Of a stretch of DNA of 64,000 nt, positions 21,113 to 32,081 are shown piece after piece. This DNA is from Mammaliicoccus lentus (GTDB lineage: Bacteria; Bacillota; Bacilli; Staphylococcales; Staphylococcaceae), in contig NZ_PPRS01000003.1 in assembly GCF_002902755.1 (NCBI RefSeq), forward strand, positions 62,001 through 126,000, in the 5' to 3' direction. Below the pieces are notes generated by a model. The model was not told the DNA's origin. It saw only the letters and a program-made list of their open reading frames with translations, and searched no databases. The position numbers and the translations under genes were made by a program. Within the stretch, counting starts at the first letter, position 1. Each line of letters opens with the position of its first letter.

Positions 21113-22561
21113 TTATATGCTCACTAATGCTTTTATCGCTTTATTTAAGCGATAAGCTGTTATGTTAAATGAATTTTGTATCTCTTTTTTAGTTATTTTT
21201 TTATTTAATGTCTTTAAATAAATATAAATCGACGCGGCAACATAGTGTGTTGCTTCTTCAATATTTTCATGTTCTGCAATCAACATTTCAGCATGTTCTA
21301 TCCATGACACGAATAATTCTTTACCATAATGTTGATATTCAGATTGTTCTATTAATCTCATACCTTCATCAATAAAACCTAGTTTATTAAGATGTAAATC
21401 TTGAAAGATATACGTAATATATAGTCGTTCATAATCAGGTAAATTCTCTAAAACTTCCCAAGTTTCATGGGACATGACTAATTCTTTATTCTTCATATGC
21501 CCCAATAAGAATATTCCATATAAACGATATCTATAATCTTCATCTTTTAATAAAGGTAACACTTGCTTATCTAGCATATCTTTAAGGTCGTCAATTTTCC
21601 ATGGAGGTAATTGACTATGGTATTGTACACTACCTTCAAACTTTAGCCAATGACGTTTAGCCTCTTCCAAATAACCTAAATGATAAAAATTATAACTTAA
21701 GGCATGATGTAATTGTGGTGTACTCGCCTGAGGTTTCTTTAAAAGTGGCACTAACAATTGGTTTGAAGATTTATGCTTACCTAAATAACTTAACACTACA
21801 CCCAATTTAAATGACTCTTCGTCATTAATAGGATGTAGCTTACTTAATTGTTTTAAATAATGGTTAAATCTATCCATTTGTTCAGTGTTATATAAGAGTA
21901 ATGTCATATGGCAAAGTGCATAAATATCTGAGGGGTCCTCATCTAAGATTGTTTGTAATAATGCTTCTGCTTCTTCATATTTACTGTTATACAGCAACGC
22001 CATCGCTTTTAAATTCATGATATGCACATCTTCTTGCATAGTTAAACGCTGTCGTTCAAGGTAGTGATATGCTTCATCTAAACGACCATTACCAAATAAA
22101 TATTGAAAGATATGCTGAATTACAAATCTTTCTGCTTCTTCTTCAACTACTGTTTGATCATCATATTTCACTTCGAACATTTGTATCATTTCATCAAAAT
22201 AATCTTGGTCATCTTCCTCTGTTACATACCTTAAACCGAATAAAAATGCCTTGTTCGGTTCATTTGATTTTATGAACATCTGACTTAAATAAAAATAATA
22301 ATCTGTTACAAAATTGCCCTTAGCTATTTGATCATACATTAGTTCTTCAGCTTTTGTATTTTGATTAAGCTCTACAAGACATTCAGCGTATGGCGGAATA
22401 ATAACAAAATCATCAGGCGATAGTTCAAGTGCTTTTTTAAATAAAGACTCAGCATATATATAATCTTGTTCTCTCATTTTTTCCATAGCCTTATGGTAAT
22501 AGAAGTCTTTATCAAACCTAACATGTATAATATTCGAATTGTCTCCCAATGATTTATTCAC
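21113..22561 (-). CDS. TPR-repeat protein (YvcD-like)
   Basis: 482 residues without signal peptide or membrane helices. Tetratricopeptide-like helical pairs fill the first two thirds (for example DYIYAESLFKKALELSPDDF at 33-52 and KYEEAEALLQTILDEDPSDIYAL near 195). A C-terminal 100 residues rich in helices follows. It is probably a scaffold for protein contacts. Position between the acyltransferase and trxB corresponds to yvcD of B. subtilis, which is also of unknown function. Start ATG overlaps the acyltransferase stop by four bases. Confidence 0.85.
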   Translation of the reverse strand: MNKSLGDNSNIIHVRFDKDFYYHKAMEKMREQDYIYAESLFKKALELSPDDFVIIPPYAECLVELNQNTKAEELMYDQIAKGNFVTDYYFYLSQMFIKSNEPNKAFLFGLRYVTEEDDQDYFDEMIQMFEVKYDDQTVVEEEAERFVIQHIFQYLFGNGRLDEAYHYLERQRLTMQEDVHIMNLKAMALLYNSKYEEAEALLQTILDEDPSDIYALCHMTLLLYNTEQMDRFNHYLKQLSKLHPINDEESFKLGVVLSYLGKHKSSNQLLVPLLKKPQASTPQLHHALSYNFYHLGYLEEAKRHWLKFEGSVQYHSQLPPWKIDDLKDMLDKQVLPLLKDEDYRYRLYGIFLLGHMKNKELVMSHETWEVLENLPDYERLYITYIFQDLHLNKLGFIDEGMRLIEQSEYQHYGKELFVSWIEHAEMLIAEHENIEEATHYVAASIYIYLKTLNKKITKKEIQNSFNITAYRLNKAIKALVSI

Positions 22562-23058
22562 CGCCTCTTCTTAAGTTGCATTGGATTGCCAAATGCCATC
22601 ATATCCTCAGGAACATCTTTCGAAACGATAGTTCCGCTAGCTACAATAGCATTATTTCCAATGTTAACGCCAGCTAAAATCGTCGCATTTGCTCCGATTA
22701 ACACATTATCTCCAATGTTAACGCGACCAACCCTATATTCTTCTACTAAATACTCGTGGCATAATATTGTCGCATTATATCCTATTACACAGTTACTACC
22801 TAGTGTAATAAGTTCCGGGTATAAAATATCTGGCGTTGCTTTAAATGCAAAAGCAGTTTCCCTTCCTACTTTCATTTTTAAAGCTTTTCGATATAACCAA
22901 TGTTTCCATTTAAGACTTGGTAAATATCTACTAATTTCAATGATAATAACATTTTTACATACTTTTATAAAACGTATTGTTTGATACATTTTCCATAATG
23001 GATTCGCACCAGAAACTTTCTTTATTTTTAATGCTCTCAAAATTAACACTTCTTTCAA
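22558..23058 (-). CDS. Hexapeptide-repeat acyltransferase (YvoF-like)
   Basis: 166 residues. The C-terminal two thirds are left-handed beta-helix hexapeptide repeats ([26 protein letters not shown], then [40 protein letters not shown]), ending in the usual [10 protein letters not shown]. This is the LacA/NodL-like O-acetyltransferase class using acetyl-CoA. The acceptor is unknown; linkage to lgt suggests an envelope role by position only. Overlaps lgt and the TPR gene by four bases each. Corresponds to yvoF in the Bacillus order. Confidence 0.85.
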   Translation of the reverse strand: MKEVLILRALKIKKVSGANPLWKMYQTIRFIKVCKNVIIIEISRYLPSLKWKHWLYRKALKMKVGRETAFAFKATPDILYPELITLGSNCVIGYNATILCHEYLVEEYRVGRVNIGDNVLIGANATILAGVNIGNNAIVASGTIVSKDVPEDMMAFGNPMQLKKRR

Positions 23059-23882
23059 TTCGAGTTATGGTAATAACCTTTAACTTCTCTGAATTTAGGT
23101 AAATCATAACGTATCCTTCTATATAATATAAAGATGATTGATGCAATAATAATGACAATAGATATTACTTGAGCAATTCTTAAATATTCAGTAAGCATTA
23201 AACTATCTGTTCTTAATCCTTCTATAAAGTATCGACCAATAGAGTAATAAATTAAATATGCAAAGAATGTTTCGCCAATTTTTAAATGTGGTCTTATTAA
23301 TAATAAAATAATAAATCCAATGATATTCCATATCGATTCATACAGGAATGTCGGTTGATAAAATACACCGTCAATTTGCATTTGGTTAATGATAAAATCA
23401 GGTATATGTATGTTTTCCAAGAAGCTTCTTGAAACAGGTCCACCGTGTGCTTCTTGATTGATAAAATTACCCCATCTCCCAATGGCTTGCGCTAAAATAA
23501 TACCTGGCGCCACAATATCGACCATTTGGAAGAAGGATAAGTTTTTCACTCGACATAATATTGCCCCAGTTAAAAATGCACCAATTAATCCACCGTGTAT
23601 AGCAATTCCACCGTTCATAATTAAAGGTATCTCTGCTAAGTGTTGACTATAATATTCCCATTCAAATGCAACATAATATATTCTCGCACAAATGATGGCC
23701 ATAACCACACACCAAATGATTAAATCAATTAACGTTTCTTCTTTAATTCCTACCTTTTTAGCCGTGCTTTGTGCCATAAGATAACCAATTAATATACCAG
23801 ATGCGATTATGATTCCATACCACCTAATTGAAAGTGGTCCTAATTGAATTGCGACTGGATCTATCCCTAGCACTTCCATCAT
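23055..23882 (-). CDS. lgt: Prolipoprotein diacylglyceryl transferase
   Basis: 275 residues with about seven membrane helices. Transfers diacylglycerol from phosphatidylglycerol to the lipobox cysteine of prolipoproteins, the first step for all lipoproteins in this window. Signature elements are [11 protein letters not shown] near the start, [14 protein letters not shown] (catalytic His region) and [16 protein letters not shown]. It overlaps hprK by four bases. Length is slightly below the S. aureus enzyme as I recall it. Confidence 0.98.
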   Translation of the reverse strand: MMEVLGIDPVAIQLGPLSIRWYGIIIASGILIGYLMAQSTAKKVGIKEETLIDLIIWCVVMAIICARIYYVAFEWEYYSQHLAEIPLIMNGGIAIHGGLIGAFLTGAILCRVKNLSFFQMVDIVAPGIILAQAIGRWGNFINQEAHGGPVSRSFLENIHIPDFIINQMQIDGVFYQPTFLYESIWNIIGFIILLLIRPHLKIGETFFAYLIYYSIGRYFIEGLRTDSLMLTEYLRIAQVISIVIIIASIIFILYRRIRYDLPKFREVKGYYHNSN

Positions 23883-24811
23883 TCTTTCTCCTTACTAGCG
23901 TTTTTTAATATTTCAGCATTTAGACGATTATTAAATTCTTCTGCCGTATTAATACCCATATTGTTTAGACGATAGTTCATCGCTGCCACTTCAATAATGA
24001 CAGCTAAGTTTCTACCAGGTCGAACAGGTATTGTTTTCTTAGTAATTTTAGAATCGAGTATTTTTAATGTTTCTTCATTTAATCCTACACGATCATAAAT
24101 TTTTTCTTTGTGCCATGTCTCTAAATTGATATTTAATTTAATACGTTTTTCCATCAAAATCGAACCGGCTCCAAATAATGTCATTACGTTAATGATACCT
24201 AAACCTCTTATTTCTAATAAATGTTCAATGATTTTCGGTGCTTTACCGATTAATTCATTCTTATTAATTTCTTTTATCTCTACGTTATCATCCGCTACAA
24301 GACGATGACCTCTTTTTACAAGTTCTAATGCTGTTTCACTCTTACCAACACCACTATCGCCAGTAATAAGAACACCAACACCATAAACGTCAACAAGTAC
24401 ACCGTGCAACGAAGTTTCAGGCGCTAATTCTCTTTCTAAATAGCTTGTCACTTGTCCCATCAATTTTGTAGTTGATGATTCGCTGATAAGTAGTGGCGTA
24501 TTCTCTCTATTACAGCTTTCTTTTAATTCTTCAGGCGCTTCTAGTCCACGCGTTATAATAATAGCTGGTGTTTCCGGTCTACATAATTTAGCCATGCGTC
24601 CTTCTTTTTCTTCATCCGGCAACAAATTATAAAATGATAATTCTGTCGTACCTAATACTTGAATTCTGTCTGAAGAATAATGTGAAAAATACCCTGCCAT
24701 CTCGAGCCCAGGTCTTGATAAATCAGTTTCAGTTACTTTGCGATGGAGTCCAGCCTTCCCAGCAATGACTTCCATGTTAAATTGTTCTATTAATTTACTA
24801 CTCGTAATCAT
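23879..24811 (-). CDS. hprK: HPr kinase/phosphorylase
   Basis: 310 residues. Phosphorylates HPr on Ser-46 in response to glycolytic intermediates, creating the CcpA corepressor. Walker [28 protein letters not shown] at about 152-178, and the HprK signature [16 protein letters not shown] at about 200-215. The N-terminal domain (1-130) is typical. First gene of hprK-lgt-acyltransferase-TPR, with four-base overlaps between successive genes, indicating one translationally coupled operon. Confidence 0.98.
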   Translation of the reverse strand: MITSSKLIEQFNMEVIAGKAGLHRKVTETDLSRPGLEMAGYFSHYSSDRIQVLGTTELSFYNLLPDEEKEGRMAKLCRPETPAIIITRGLEAPEELKESCNRENTPLLISESSTTKLMGQVTSYLERELAPETSLHGVLVDVYGVGVLITGDSGVGKSETALELVKRGHRLVADDNVEIKEINKNELIGKAPKIIEHLLEIRGLGIINVMTLFGAGSILMEKRIKLNINLETWHKEKIYDRVGLNEETLKILDSKITKKTIPVRPGRNLAVIIEVAAMNYRLNNMGINTAEEFNNRLNAEILKNASKEKE

Positions 24812-25168
24812 AGGTTCACCTCTAGGTTAATATATGTTAATTCTAATGAACTTTAGTGATAACTGCAATCATTATAAATATACGAAAAGTGACAATAAAG
24901 CAAAAACTAGAAGATTAAAGTTCGTTATTTTAAATTATTTGACTTTAAATATAGAAATGTTGCACGTGACACTTCTCTAGCAACTTTAGAGACTCGTAAA
25001 TTTCTATATGACCAGAATTTATATTATTTCTAATAAAAAAGAGACTAGGACATAAATACATGTCTCAGTCTCTCATTATAAAGGCAGTAGCTGACTAGGT
25101 GGGACTACGAAATCTTTTTATTAAACTGAGATTTCTGTCCCGCTCCCAAACGTAACTTTCTAAGCTAC
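24812..25168. other. Intergenic region between hprK and the small acidic protein gene
   Basis: 357 bases with no supported gene. The left 200 bases hold AT-rich sequence upstream of hprK, with an imperfect inverted pair TAGAAATGTTGCACGTGACA / TAGAGACTCGTAAATTTCTA. The right part (25038-25148) is copy B of the two-hairpin repeat. Confidence 0.6.
25038..25148 (+). repeat. Two-hairpin dispersed intergenic repeat, copy B
   Basis: On the plus strand: hairpin AGAGACTAGGACAT...ATGTCTCAGTCTCT, linker TCATTATAAAGGCAGTAGCTGACTAGG, then a second stem GGGACTACGAAAT...ATTTCTGTCCC and CGCTCCC. It matches copy A (19933-20092, minus strand) part by part, but lacks about 45 bases found there before the second stem. 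It faces against the flanking minus-strand genes. Confidence 0.6.
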
Positions 25169-25522
25169 TTATAAATTATTATTTTGATCGTTGTTATTAT
25201 TATCGTTATTCTCGTTGTTCCCTTTGTTAAATGAACGGATAATTGTTCTTAATGATTCGTCTAATTGTTGTACTGGATCCACATCGCTGTTTTCTCTATT
25301 TTGAAATTGTTTATCAAATTCAGTTTTACCGTTTTTAGCTGTTGATTTTACTTTTTCAAATAAATCTTCAAATAATGTTTCTACATTTTCTCTAGATTTA
25401 CTTGTGAATGCTGTTGATTTTTGACCATTATTTGAAGTAGCTTCTAATAGTTTCACCGCTTCATCTACATTAATATGGTCTTTCTCGATTAATTCTAAAA
25501 TCTTTAACTGTACTTCGTTCAT
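25169..25522 (-). CDS. Small acidic protein with YvlB/SHOCT-like N-terminus
   Basis: 117 residues. The first 30 (MNEVQLKILELIEKDHINVDEAVKLLEA) resemble the short helical domain at the start of YvlB-like proteins. The middle is a charged helix (ENVETLFEDLFEKVKSTAK). The last 20 residues are almost only Asn, Asp and Gln. No signal peptide. It follows uvrA by 16 bases, and yvlB lies near uvrA in Bacillus too, which supports homology. Role unknown. Confidence 0.75.
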   Translation of the reverse strand: MNEVQLKILELIEKDHINVDEAVKLLEATSNNGQKSTAFTSKSRENVETLFEDLFEKVKSTAKNGKTEFDKQFQNRENSDVDPVQQLDESLRTIIRSFNKGNNENNDNNNNDQNNNL

Positions 25523-25538
25523 ACTTTCGCCTCCCGTT

Positions 25539-28373
25539 TTATGCTCGATCTCTTTCTAAGATCGGCTTTAAATATTTACCAGTATATGATGCATCTACTT
25601 CTACTATATCTTCTGGTGTTCCTGTTGCGATGATTTCTCCACCGCCATCTCCACCTTCTGGACCTAAATCAACGATATAGTCTGCTGTTTTAATGACATC
25701 TAAATTATGTTCTATAATAATGACAGAGTCACCATTTTCTACAAGTCTGTTTAATACACTTAGCAAGCGTTTTATATCATCAACGTGTAAACCAGTTGTT
25801 GGTTCGTCAAGAATATATAACGACTTACCGTTAGAACGTCTGTGCAGTTCAGATGCCAGCTTCACACGTTGAGCTTCACCACCGGATAAAGTTGTAGCAG
25901 GTTGACCGAGTTTAATATAACCTAGGCCAACATCAACAAGTGTTTTAAGCTTTCTATTTATCTTTGGCAAGCTTTCAAAGAAATGATACGCATCTTCTAC
26001 AGTCATTTCTAATACGTCAGAAATATTTTTTCCTTTATATGTTACTTCTAACGTTTCTCTATTATACCTTTTTCCATCACAAACTTCACATGGTACGTAT
26101 ACATCAGGTAAGAAATGCATTTCAATTTTGATAATTCCATCGCCTTTACATGCTTCACAACGGCCACCTTTAACGTTAAAACTAAATCTACCTTTTTGAT
26201 AACCTCTTACTTTAGCTTCATTCGTTTGACTAAATACATCGCGAATATCATCGAATACACCTGTATATGTCGCCGGGTTAGATCTTGGTGTTCTACCTAT
26301 TGGTGATTGATCTATATCAATAATTTTTTCTATTTCATTAACACCTTTAATAGATTTGTGTGCACCAGGTCTTGTTTTTGTATTATAAAGTTGTTTTTGA
26401 AGTCCTTTGTATAATACTTCGTTAACTAATGAACTTTTGCCGGAACCAGAAACACCCGTTACACAAGTCAATACTGATAATGGAAAATCTACATCTACAT
26501 TCTTCAAATTGTTACTCGTTGCACCTTTTACAGAAATTTTGCGTTTCGTTATTTTTCTTCTCTTAGCCGGCACGACAACTTTTTCTTTACCACTTAAATA
26601 TTGACCAGTTAAAGAATCTTCATTAGCCATGACTTCTTCTGGTGTACCACTCGCAACTATTTCACCGCCATGAACACCAGCTTTAGGCCCTATATCTACT
26701 AGGTAATCTGCTGCTTTCATCGTATCTTCGTCATGTTCCACAACAATTAAAGTGTTGCCCATATCTCTCATAGATTTCAAAGTATTAATTAATCGGTCAT
26801 TATCACGTTGGTGTAGTCCTATAGAAGGCTCATCAAGAACATAAAGTACACCTGATAACCTTGAACCAATTTGCGTTGCTAATCTTATACGTTGCGCTTC
26901 ACCACCAGATAAAGTACCTGATGATCTGTTTAATGTTAAATATTCTAAACCAACATCATTTAAGAATGTTAGTCTTTCGTGTATTTCTTTCAAAATTAGC
27001 TTAGCAATTTGACGTTCAGTTTCATCAAGCGTTAAATTATCGAAGTGTTTTAACGAATCACTTATAGAATATCTTACAACTTCACCTATATGTTGACCGT
27101 CTACTTTAACACATAAAGCTTTTTCATTTAATCGATAACCATTACATGTTTCACATGTTTTTTCGACCATGTATTTTTGCATAACTTCTCTTACATATTC
27201 AGATGGCGAATCATGGTATCTTCTTTCGATGTTATTCAACACACCTTCAAAAGCCATCATTCTTGTACGTTTTGCTTTTGTACCATAATCTTGATTAAAT
27301 TCAAATTTAATTTCATCATCATGACCACGTAAAATGATATTTTTTTCTTTTTTAGTTAAATCTTTAAATGGCTTATCCATATCTATTTTAAAATGCTCAC
27401 ATGTTTGTTCTAATAACGTTGGATAATAATTAGAACTAATAGGTTGCCATGGTAATATAGCGCCATCTTTAAGGCTTAAAGTTTTGTCTGGCACAACTAA
27501 ATCTATATCAACTGTTAATTTACTGCCTAAACCATCACACGATGGACAAGCACCAAATGGACTGTTAAATGAGAACATTCTAGGTTCTAAATGATCAACA
27601 GAGAATCCACAAATTGGACATGCATGGTGCTCTGAAAACTTAATTTCATCACCATCAATAACGTCAGCAATTGCAGTACCATCAGCTAATTCTAAAGCAG
27701 TTTCTAATGAATCAGCTAGACGTGCTTCTATGCCATCTTTAACGACTAAGCGGTCTATTACGACATGAATTGTATGGTTTTGATTTTTATTTAATTCTGG
27801 TACATCGTCTACGTCTAAAATTTGGCCGTCAACTTTCAATCTTGCATAACCCTTTTTAGCAATATCGTCGATTAATTTCTTATGTGAACCTTTTCTTCCA
27901 GAAATTATTGGAGATAGAATTTGAATTTTAGTTCTTTCTTCTAACTCCATTACTTGATCGACCATTTGCTGCACGGTTTGAGATTTTATTTCTATACCAT
28001 GGTTTGGACATATCGGTCTTCCTACCCTTGCATATAGTAATCTTAAATAATCATAAATTTCAGTTACCGTTGCAACAGTAGAACGCGGATTTTTACTCGT
28101 TGTTTTTTGGTCAATCGAAATAGCTGGTGACAGCCCTTCAATTAAATCAACGTCCGGCTTATCCATTTGTCCTAAAAATTGTCTTGCGTAAGCACTTAAA
28201 GATTCTACATATCTTCTTTGTCCTTCAGCATAAATAGTATCAAAAGCTAATGAAGATTTACCTGACCCAGATAAACCTGTCATCACTATTAATTGATCTT
28301 TAGGTATTTCAATATCTACATTTTTTAAGTTATGTGCTCTCGCACCCTTTACGATGATGGATTTATTTTTCAT
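25539..28373 (-). CDS. uvrA: Excinuclease ABC subunit A
   Basis: 944 residues from the ATG at 28373, which has AGAAAGG at good spacing; a GTG at 28382 is possible and would overlap uvrB by four bases. DNA-damage recognition ATPase of nucleotide excision repair. Two ABC modules: Walker [14 protein letters not shown] and [13 protein letters not shown], signatures [13 protein letters not shown] and [13 protein letters not shown]. Zinc modules include CPICGF...[16 protein letters not shown] and CEACKGDG...CEVCDGKR. Loads UvrB on lesions. Expected LexA control was not searched exhaustively. Confidence 0.99.
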   Translation of the reverse strand: MKNKSIIVKGARAHNLKNVDIEIPKDQLIVMTGLSGSGKSSLAFDTIYAEGQRRYVESLSAYARQFLGQMDKPDVDLIEGLSPAISIDQKTTSKNPRSTVATVTEIYDYLRLLYARVGRPICPNHGIEIKSQTVQQMVDQVMELEERTKIQILSPIISGRKGSHKKLIDDIAKKGYARLKVDGQILDVDDVPELNKNQNHTIHVVIDRLVVKDGIEARLADSLETALELADGTAIADVIDGDEIKFSEHHACPICGFSVDHLEPRMFSFNSPFGACPSCDGLGSKLTVDIDLVVPDKTLSLKDGAILPWQPISSNYYPTLLEQTCEHFKIDMDKPFKDLTKKEKNIILRGHDDEIKFEFNQDYGTKAKRTRMMAFEGVLNNIERRYHDSPSEYVREVMQKYMVEKTCETCNGYRLNEKALCVKVDGQHIGEVVRYSISDSLKHFDNLTLDETERQIAKLILKEIHERLTFLNDVGLEYLTLNRSSGTLSGGEAQRIRLATQIGSRLSGVLYVLDEPSIGLHQRDNDRLINTLKSMRDMGNTLIVVEHDEDTMKAADYLVDIGPKAGVHGGEIVASGTPEEVMANEDSLTGQYLSGKEKVVVPAKRRKITKRKISVKGATSNNLKNVDVDFPLSVLTCVTGVSGSGKSSLVNEVLYKGLQKQLYNTKTRPGAHKSIKGVNEIEKIIDIDQSPIGRTPRSNPATYTGVFDDIRDVFSQTNEAKVRGYQKGRFSFNVKGGRCEACKGDGIIKIEMHFLPDVYVPCEVCDGKRYNRETLEVTYKGKNISDVLEMTVEDAYHFFESLPKINRKLKTLVDVGLGYIKLGQPATTLSGGEAQRVKLASELHRRSNGKSLYILDEPTTGLHVDDIKRLLSVLNRLVENGDSVIIIEHNLDVIKTADYIVDLGPEGGDGGGEIIATGTPEDIVEVDASYTGKYLKPILERDRA

Positions 28374-28378
28374 CTCAG

Positions 28379-30361
28379 TCACCTTTCTGCTTTTAATTCA
28401 AACAATATGTCTCTTAATTCAGATGCACGTTCGAAGTCTAAATCTTTCGCAGCATCTTTCATTTCGTTCTCTACGCGCTCAATTGTTTTCTCTCTTTCTT
28501 TCTTCGTGAGTTTCTTAGGTGCTTTTTTCTTGTCTTGTTCGTTAACTTCATCTGTTTCAACTGTAGCAGATATGACATCGCGTATTTTCTTATTAATTGT
28601 TTGTGGCGTAATATTATATTTTTTGTTATATGCTTCTTGTGTTTCTCTACGTCTATTTGTTTCATCAATAGCTGTTCTCATAGAATCAGTAATTTTGTCA
28701 GCATACATAATAACTTTACCTTTATCGTTACGTGCAGCACGACCTGCTGTTTGGATGAGTGACCGTTCTGATCTTAAGAAACCTTCTTTATCAGCATCTA
28801 AAATTGTAACAAGCGATACTTCAGGGATATCTAAACCTTCTCTTAGTAAGTTAATACCCACTAACACATCATAAACACCCATTCTTAAGTCTCTAATAAT
28901 TTCAATTCTTTCGAGTGTTTTAATTTCAGAATGTAAGTAGTTTACTTTGACTCCTGCTTCTTTTAAATAAGTTGTTAAATCTTCACTCATTTTTTTCGTA
29001 AGCGTTGTGATAAGAACACGCTCATTTTGTTCAACACGTTCGTTTATTTCTGACATTAAATCATCGATTTGATTTTTACTAGGTCTTACTTCTATGATTG
29101 GATCTAACAAACCAGTTGGTCGTATAATTTGTTCAACCATTTCATCTGTATGCTCAATTTCAAATGGACCAGGCGTAGCTGAAACGTACACAAGTTGTTT
29201 CGTTTTCTCTTCAAATTCTTCAAATTTAAGAGGTCTATTATCTAAAGCACTTGGCAGTCTAAAGCCATGTTCAACAAGAACATTCTTTCTAGCTTGGTCA
29301 CCATTATACATACCTCTAATTTGTGGTAATGTAACATGAGATTCATCAACCATAACTAACCAATCATCACCAAAATAATCTAATAATGTATATGGAGTAG
29401 AGCCTTTAGGACGTAACGTTAAGTGAACTGAGTAGTTCTCAATCCCTGAACAAAATCCCATTTCTCTCATCATTTCTAAATCATAGTTTGTTCTTTGTTC
29501 TAAACGCTGTGCTTCTAATAATTTATTTTCTTTACGCAATTCTTCTAAACGTTCTTTTAATTCTTGTTCAATTCGTTCAATTGCAACTTTCATTTTTTCT
29601 TCACGTGTTACGAAGTGGGAAGCTGGATAAAATAGGAAATGTTCTCTTTCTGCTATAACTTCTCCAGTTAAATAATTCACTTCTCTAATTCTATCTATTT
29701 CATCACCAAAAAATTCGACTCTTACACATAGCTCATCACGAGATGCTGGGAATATTTCAACAACATCCCCTCTAACTCTAAATGTACCACGTCTAAAATC
29801 GATATCATTTCTAGCATATTGGTTATCTACTAATTTTCTTAATAATTCATTTCTTTCCATTTCCATGCCCTTACGTACACTCACTACTAAATCCTTATAT
29901 TCTTCTGGATTTCCTAAACCGTAAATACAACTCACACTCGCAATAACAATAACGTCATTACGTTCAAACAATGAACTTGTAGCTGAATGGCGCAATTTAT
30001 CTATTTCATCATTGATAGATGCATCTTTTTCTATGAAAGTATCTGTTTGAGGCACATATGCTTCAGGTTGATAATAGTCATAATAACTTACAAAGTATTC
30101 AACACGATTTTCAGGGAAAAACTCTTTAAATTCACTATATAATTGCCCGGCTAACGTTTTATTATGAGCAATAATCAATGTCGGTTTACCAACTTCTTTA
30201 ATTACATTACTCATCGTAAATGTCTTACCAGTACCAGTAGCACCTAATAATGTTTGGTGTCTTTTACCGTCTTTAATACCCTTTACAAGAGATTTAATTG
30301 CTTCAGGTTGATCGCCTTGCGGAGAGTATTCAGAATGTATTTCAAAAGGAATATGTTGCAT
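28379..30361 (-). CDS. uvrB: Excinuclease ABC subunit B
   Basis: 660 residues. Helicase-like damage verifier. Walker [16 protein letters not shown] at about 40-54, beta-hairpin region [22 protein letters not shown] (motif II), [20 protein letters not shown] and TAGRAARN (motifs V, VI), and a C-terminal UVR domain ([24 protein letters not shown]) that contacts UvrC. Its TGA stop lies next to the uvrA start. Preceded by AGGAGG. Confidence 0.99.
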   Translation of the reverse strand: MQHIPFEIHSEYSPQGDQPEAIKSLVKGIKDGKRHQTLLGATGTGKTFTMSNVIKEVGKPTLIIAHNKTLAGQLYSEFKEFFPENRVEYFVSYYDYYQPEAYVPQTDTFIEKDASINDEIDKLRHSATSSLFERNDVIVIASVSCIYGLGNPEEYKDLVVSVRKGMEMERNELLRKLVDNQYARNDIDFRRGTFRVRGDVVEIFPASRDELCVRVEFFGDEIDRIREVNYLTGEVIAEREHFLFYPASHFVTREEKMKVAIERIEQELKERLEELRKENKLLEAQRLEQRTNYDLEMMREMGFCSGIENYSVHLTLRPKGSTPYTLLDYFGDDWLVMVDESHVTLPQIRGMYNGDQARKNVLVEHGFRLPSALDNRPLKFEEFEEKTKQLVYVSATPGPFEIEHTDEMVEQIIRPTGLLDPIIEVRPSKNQIDDLMSEINERVEQNERVLITTLTKKMSEDLTTYLKEAGVKVNYLHSEIKTLERIEIIRDLRMGVYDVLVGINLLREGLDIPEVSLVTILDADKEGFLRSERSLIQTAGRAARNDKGKVIMYADKITDSMRTAIDETNRRRETQEAYNKKYNITPQTINKKIRDVISATVETDEVNEQDKKKAPKKLTKKEREKTIERVENEMKDAAKDLDFERASELRDILFELKAER

Positions 30362-30460
30362 AGTAACCTCCTAATTTTCTCAAATATATAAATATATTTT
30401 AACAAATTTTTGTAAAAATAACCAAACATTTGTTCGTTCTAAGTTTATAAAAATACAAAT

Positions 30461-30493
30461 AAGAGGAAAAATCACATTGATTTATCCTCTTAT
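30461..30493 (-). terminator. csbA terminator
   Basis: AAGAGGATAAATC and GATTTTTCCTCTT pair across AATGT just after the csbA stop on the minus strand, followed by a TATTTGTATTTTT tract. Confidence 0.7.
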
Positions 30494-30724
30494 CTATCTT
30501 GATTCAATTTTATCTATTTTGAGTGCGTCCACGATATAATAACCAGCGACTAGACTGATAACATCTAACACAATAATCAACTCATCATGAAAGAACCCTT
30601 TGTAAACTGATGCACCGATAATAACTGTTGCAATCAGTAATCCAATCCATTTATTTTGAGTGATTTGTGTCAAAACTATAACCAGTAAACAAGGGAGGAA
30701 CAATGCTAGAATTGGCCAAATCAT
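30494..30724 (-). CDS. csbA: CsbA family small membrane protein
   Basis: 76 residues with hydrophobic segments at about 3-20, 28-45 and 52-66 and a short charged tail DKIESR. In B. subtilis csbA lies just upstream of uvrBA and is a sigma-B-dependent stress gene of unknown function; the same order is seen here. It follows the HD-domain gene by eight bases. No sigma-B promoter was identified by eye. Confidence 0.8.
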   Translation of the reverse strand: MIWPILALFLPCLLVIVLTQITQNKWIGLLIATVIIGASVYKGFFHDELIIVLDVISLVAGYYIVDALKIDKIESR

Positions 30725-30732
30725 TCAATTCG

Positions 30733-31383
30733 TTAACTCCTTTTTGTTTCACGTTTTTCAAGAATTGTCATTGTCGTTTCTTTTAATTCAGAACGTGGAA
30801 TAAATTTTTCTTGTAACATTTCCGGTATAATATTTTGAATAAAATCTTGTACTGATGATAAATGATCGAATTGCATAATTGTTTCTAATGAGCTTTCGTA
30901 AATTTCAAAAAACAAAGGTTCAGGGTTTCGTTTTTGAATTTCTCCAAAAGATTCATAAAGCAAGTCAATTTTATCAGCAACACTGAGTATTTGTCCTTCT
31001 ATACTATCATCTTTACCCTCTTGTAGTCTATGTCTATATATACTTTGATATTCTTCAGGAAATTCTTCTGTTATAAACTTTTCTATCATTTCTTCTTCAA
31101 CTTGAGAAAATAATTTTTTCAATTCATACGAAGCATATTTTACAGGTGTTTTAATATCACCAGTGAATATTTCGGGATAATCGTGGTTTAATGCTTTCTC
31201 ATATACAAGTTTCCAATTAATTTCTTGGCCATTTGCTTCTTCAACTGTAGCTAAATATTGTGCTATTTTAGTTACTTTAAAAGAATGTGCTGCCACATTA
31301 TGGTCTTGAAATTTGAATTTTCCAGGACATCTTACTAATTTCTCTAAATCTGTTAAACTTTTAAAATATTGGTGTACCCCCAA
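30733..31383 (-). CDS. HD-domain hydrolase (YfbR-like)
   Basis: 216 residues. The HD phosphohydrolase metal site is visible: NVAAHSFKV (His), ALNHDYPEIFTGDIKTP (His-Asp) and a later Asp in LSVADKIDLLYE. The family includes YfbR 5'-deoxynucleotidases, so a nucleotide phosphatase role is likely. Start is TTG at 31383, with AAAGGAGG eight bases upstream; that site lies inside the end of the preceding gene. Operon: TlpA-like gene, HD, csbA. Confidence 0.8.
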   Translation of the reverse strand: MGVHQYFKSLTDLEKLVRCPGKFKFQDHNVAAHSFKVTKIAQYLATVEEANGQEINWKLVYEKALNHDYPEIFTGDIKTPVKYASYELKKLFSQVEEEMIEKFITEEFPEEYQSIYRHRLQEGKDDSIEGQILSVADKIDLLYESFGEIQKRNPEPLFFEIYESSLETIMQFDHLSSVQDFIQNIIPEMLQEKFIPRSELKETTMTILEKRETKRS

Positions 31384-31384
31384 A

Positions 31385-31960
31385 TTAATGTTCCTCCTTT
31401 AATTGTAAGACTAAGTTATTTAGTGTTTTTTCGGACAATTCTCCTAAATATACTTTTTCTACTTTCCCTTCTTTATTCACAAAAAGTGTTGTTGGTATAT
31501 TATAAGATTTAAACTTTTTCAAAAAGTCTTCTTCTGCTACATATATATCATAATTTACATGAACGTCATCAATAAGTTGTTGTGCTGGTTTTCTTTTATC
31601 TTTAACATTTAAACCTATCAGTTCCACATCTTTATTGGAATGCTTAGCGTATTTAACAAGCTCGGGCATTTCTCTCTTACAAGGATCGCACCATGAAGCA
31701 AATAAATTAATAACTGTAATTTCATTTTTAGAAGTTACTTTTTTTAATTCAGTTGGTTCAAGTTTATCAAAAGTTTTCACTTTTTCATCATTAACATTTA
31801 AACCAGTTGCAGGATGACTATTTGGAAAAGCTTGTTCTCCCTGTTGTTCTTGAAATTGTTCTTTATTTTGAAACTTATTTACGTCTATCACTTTATATAT
31901 ACTTATTCCTATAATACTCATTAAAATTAATACTAGTATGATTTTTAACCATTTTTTCAT
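31385..31960 (-). CDS. TlpA/ResA-like membrane-anchored thioredoxin
   Basis: 191 residues. One N-terminal membrane helix (WLKIILVLILMSIIGISIYKV) anchors an extracellular thioredoxin domain with active site Cys-Asp-Pro-Cys (FASWCDPCKREMPEL, near residue 93) and the cis-Pro in SYNIPTTLFVNKEGKV. ResA-like proteins reduce the haem-binding cysteines of apocytochrome c, so it could serve the cytochrome c-551 encoded about 1.4 kb away. That link is inferred. It begins the HD-csbA unit. Confidence 0.85.
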   Translation of the reverse strand: MKKWLKIILVLILMSIIGISIYKVIDVNKFQNKEQFQEQQGEQAFPNSHPATGLNVNDEKVKTFDKLEPTELKKVTSKNEITVINLFASWCDPCKREMPELVKYAKHSNKDVELIGLNVKDKRKPAQQLIDDVHVNYDIYVAEEDFLKKFKSYNIPTTLFVNKEGKVEKVYLGELSEKTLNNLVLQLKEEH

Positions 31961-32018
31961 TACTTCAAACCTCTTCAGCTTAATTTACATTTATTATATC
32001 AACTAAAGTTATAAAAAA

Positions 32019-32061
32019 AAGCAAATAGTTTAAATTCATAATTGAATTAACTACTTGCTTG
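32019..32061 (-). terminator. Terminator after the LysM-CHAP gene
   Basis: AAGCAAGTAGTTAATTCAAT pairs imperfectly with TTGAATTTAAACTATTTGCTT on the minus strand and is followed by TTTTTTTATAA. Confidence 0.75.
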
Positions 32062-32081
32062 TACATATTTAACTAAAATGA

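Noticed and set aside
28332-28874. 180-residue plus-strand ORF opposite uvrB
   Set aside because: Shadow of uvrB/uvrA, Ser/Leu-rich without family features.
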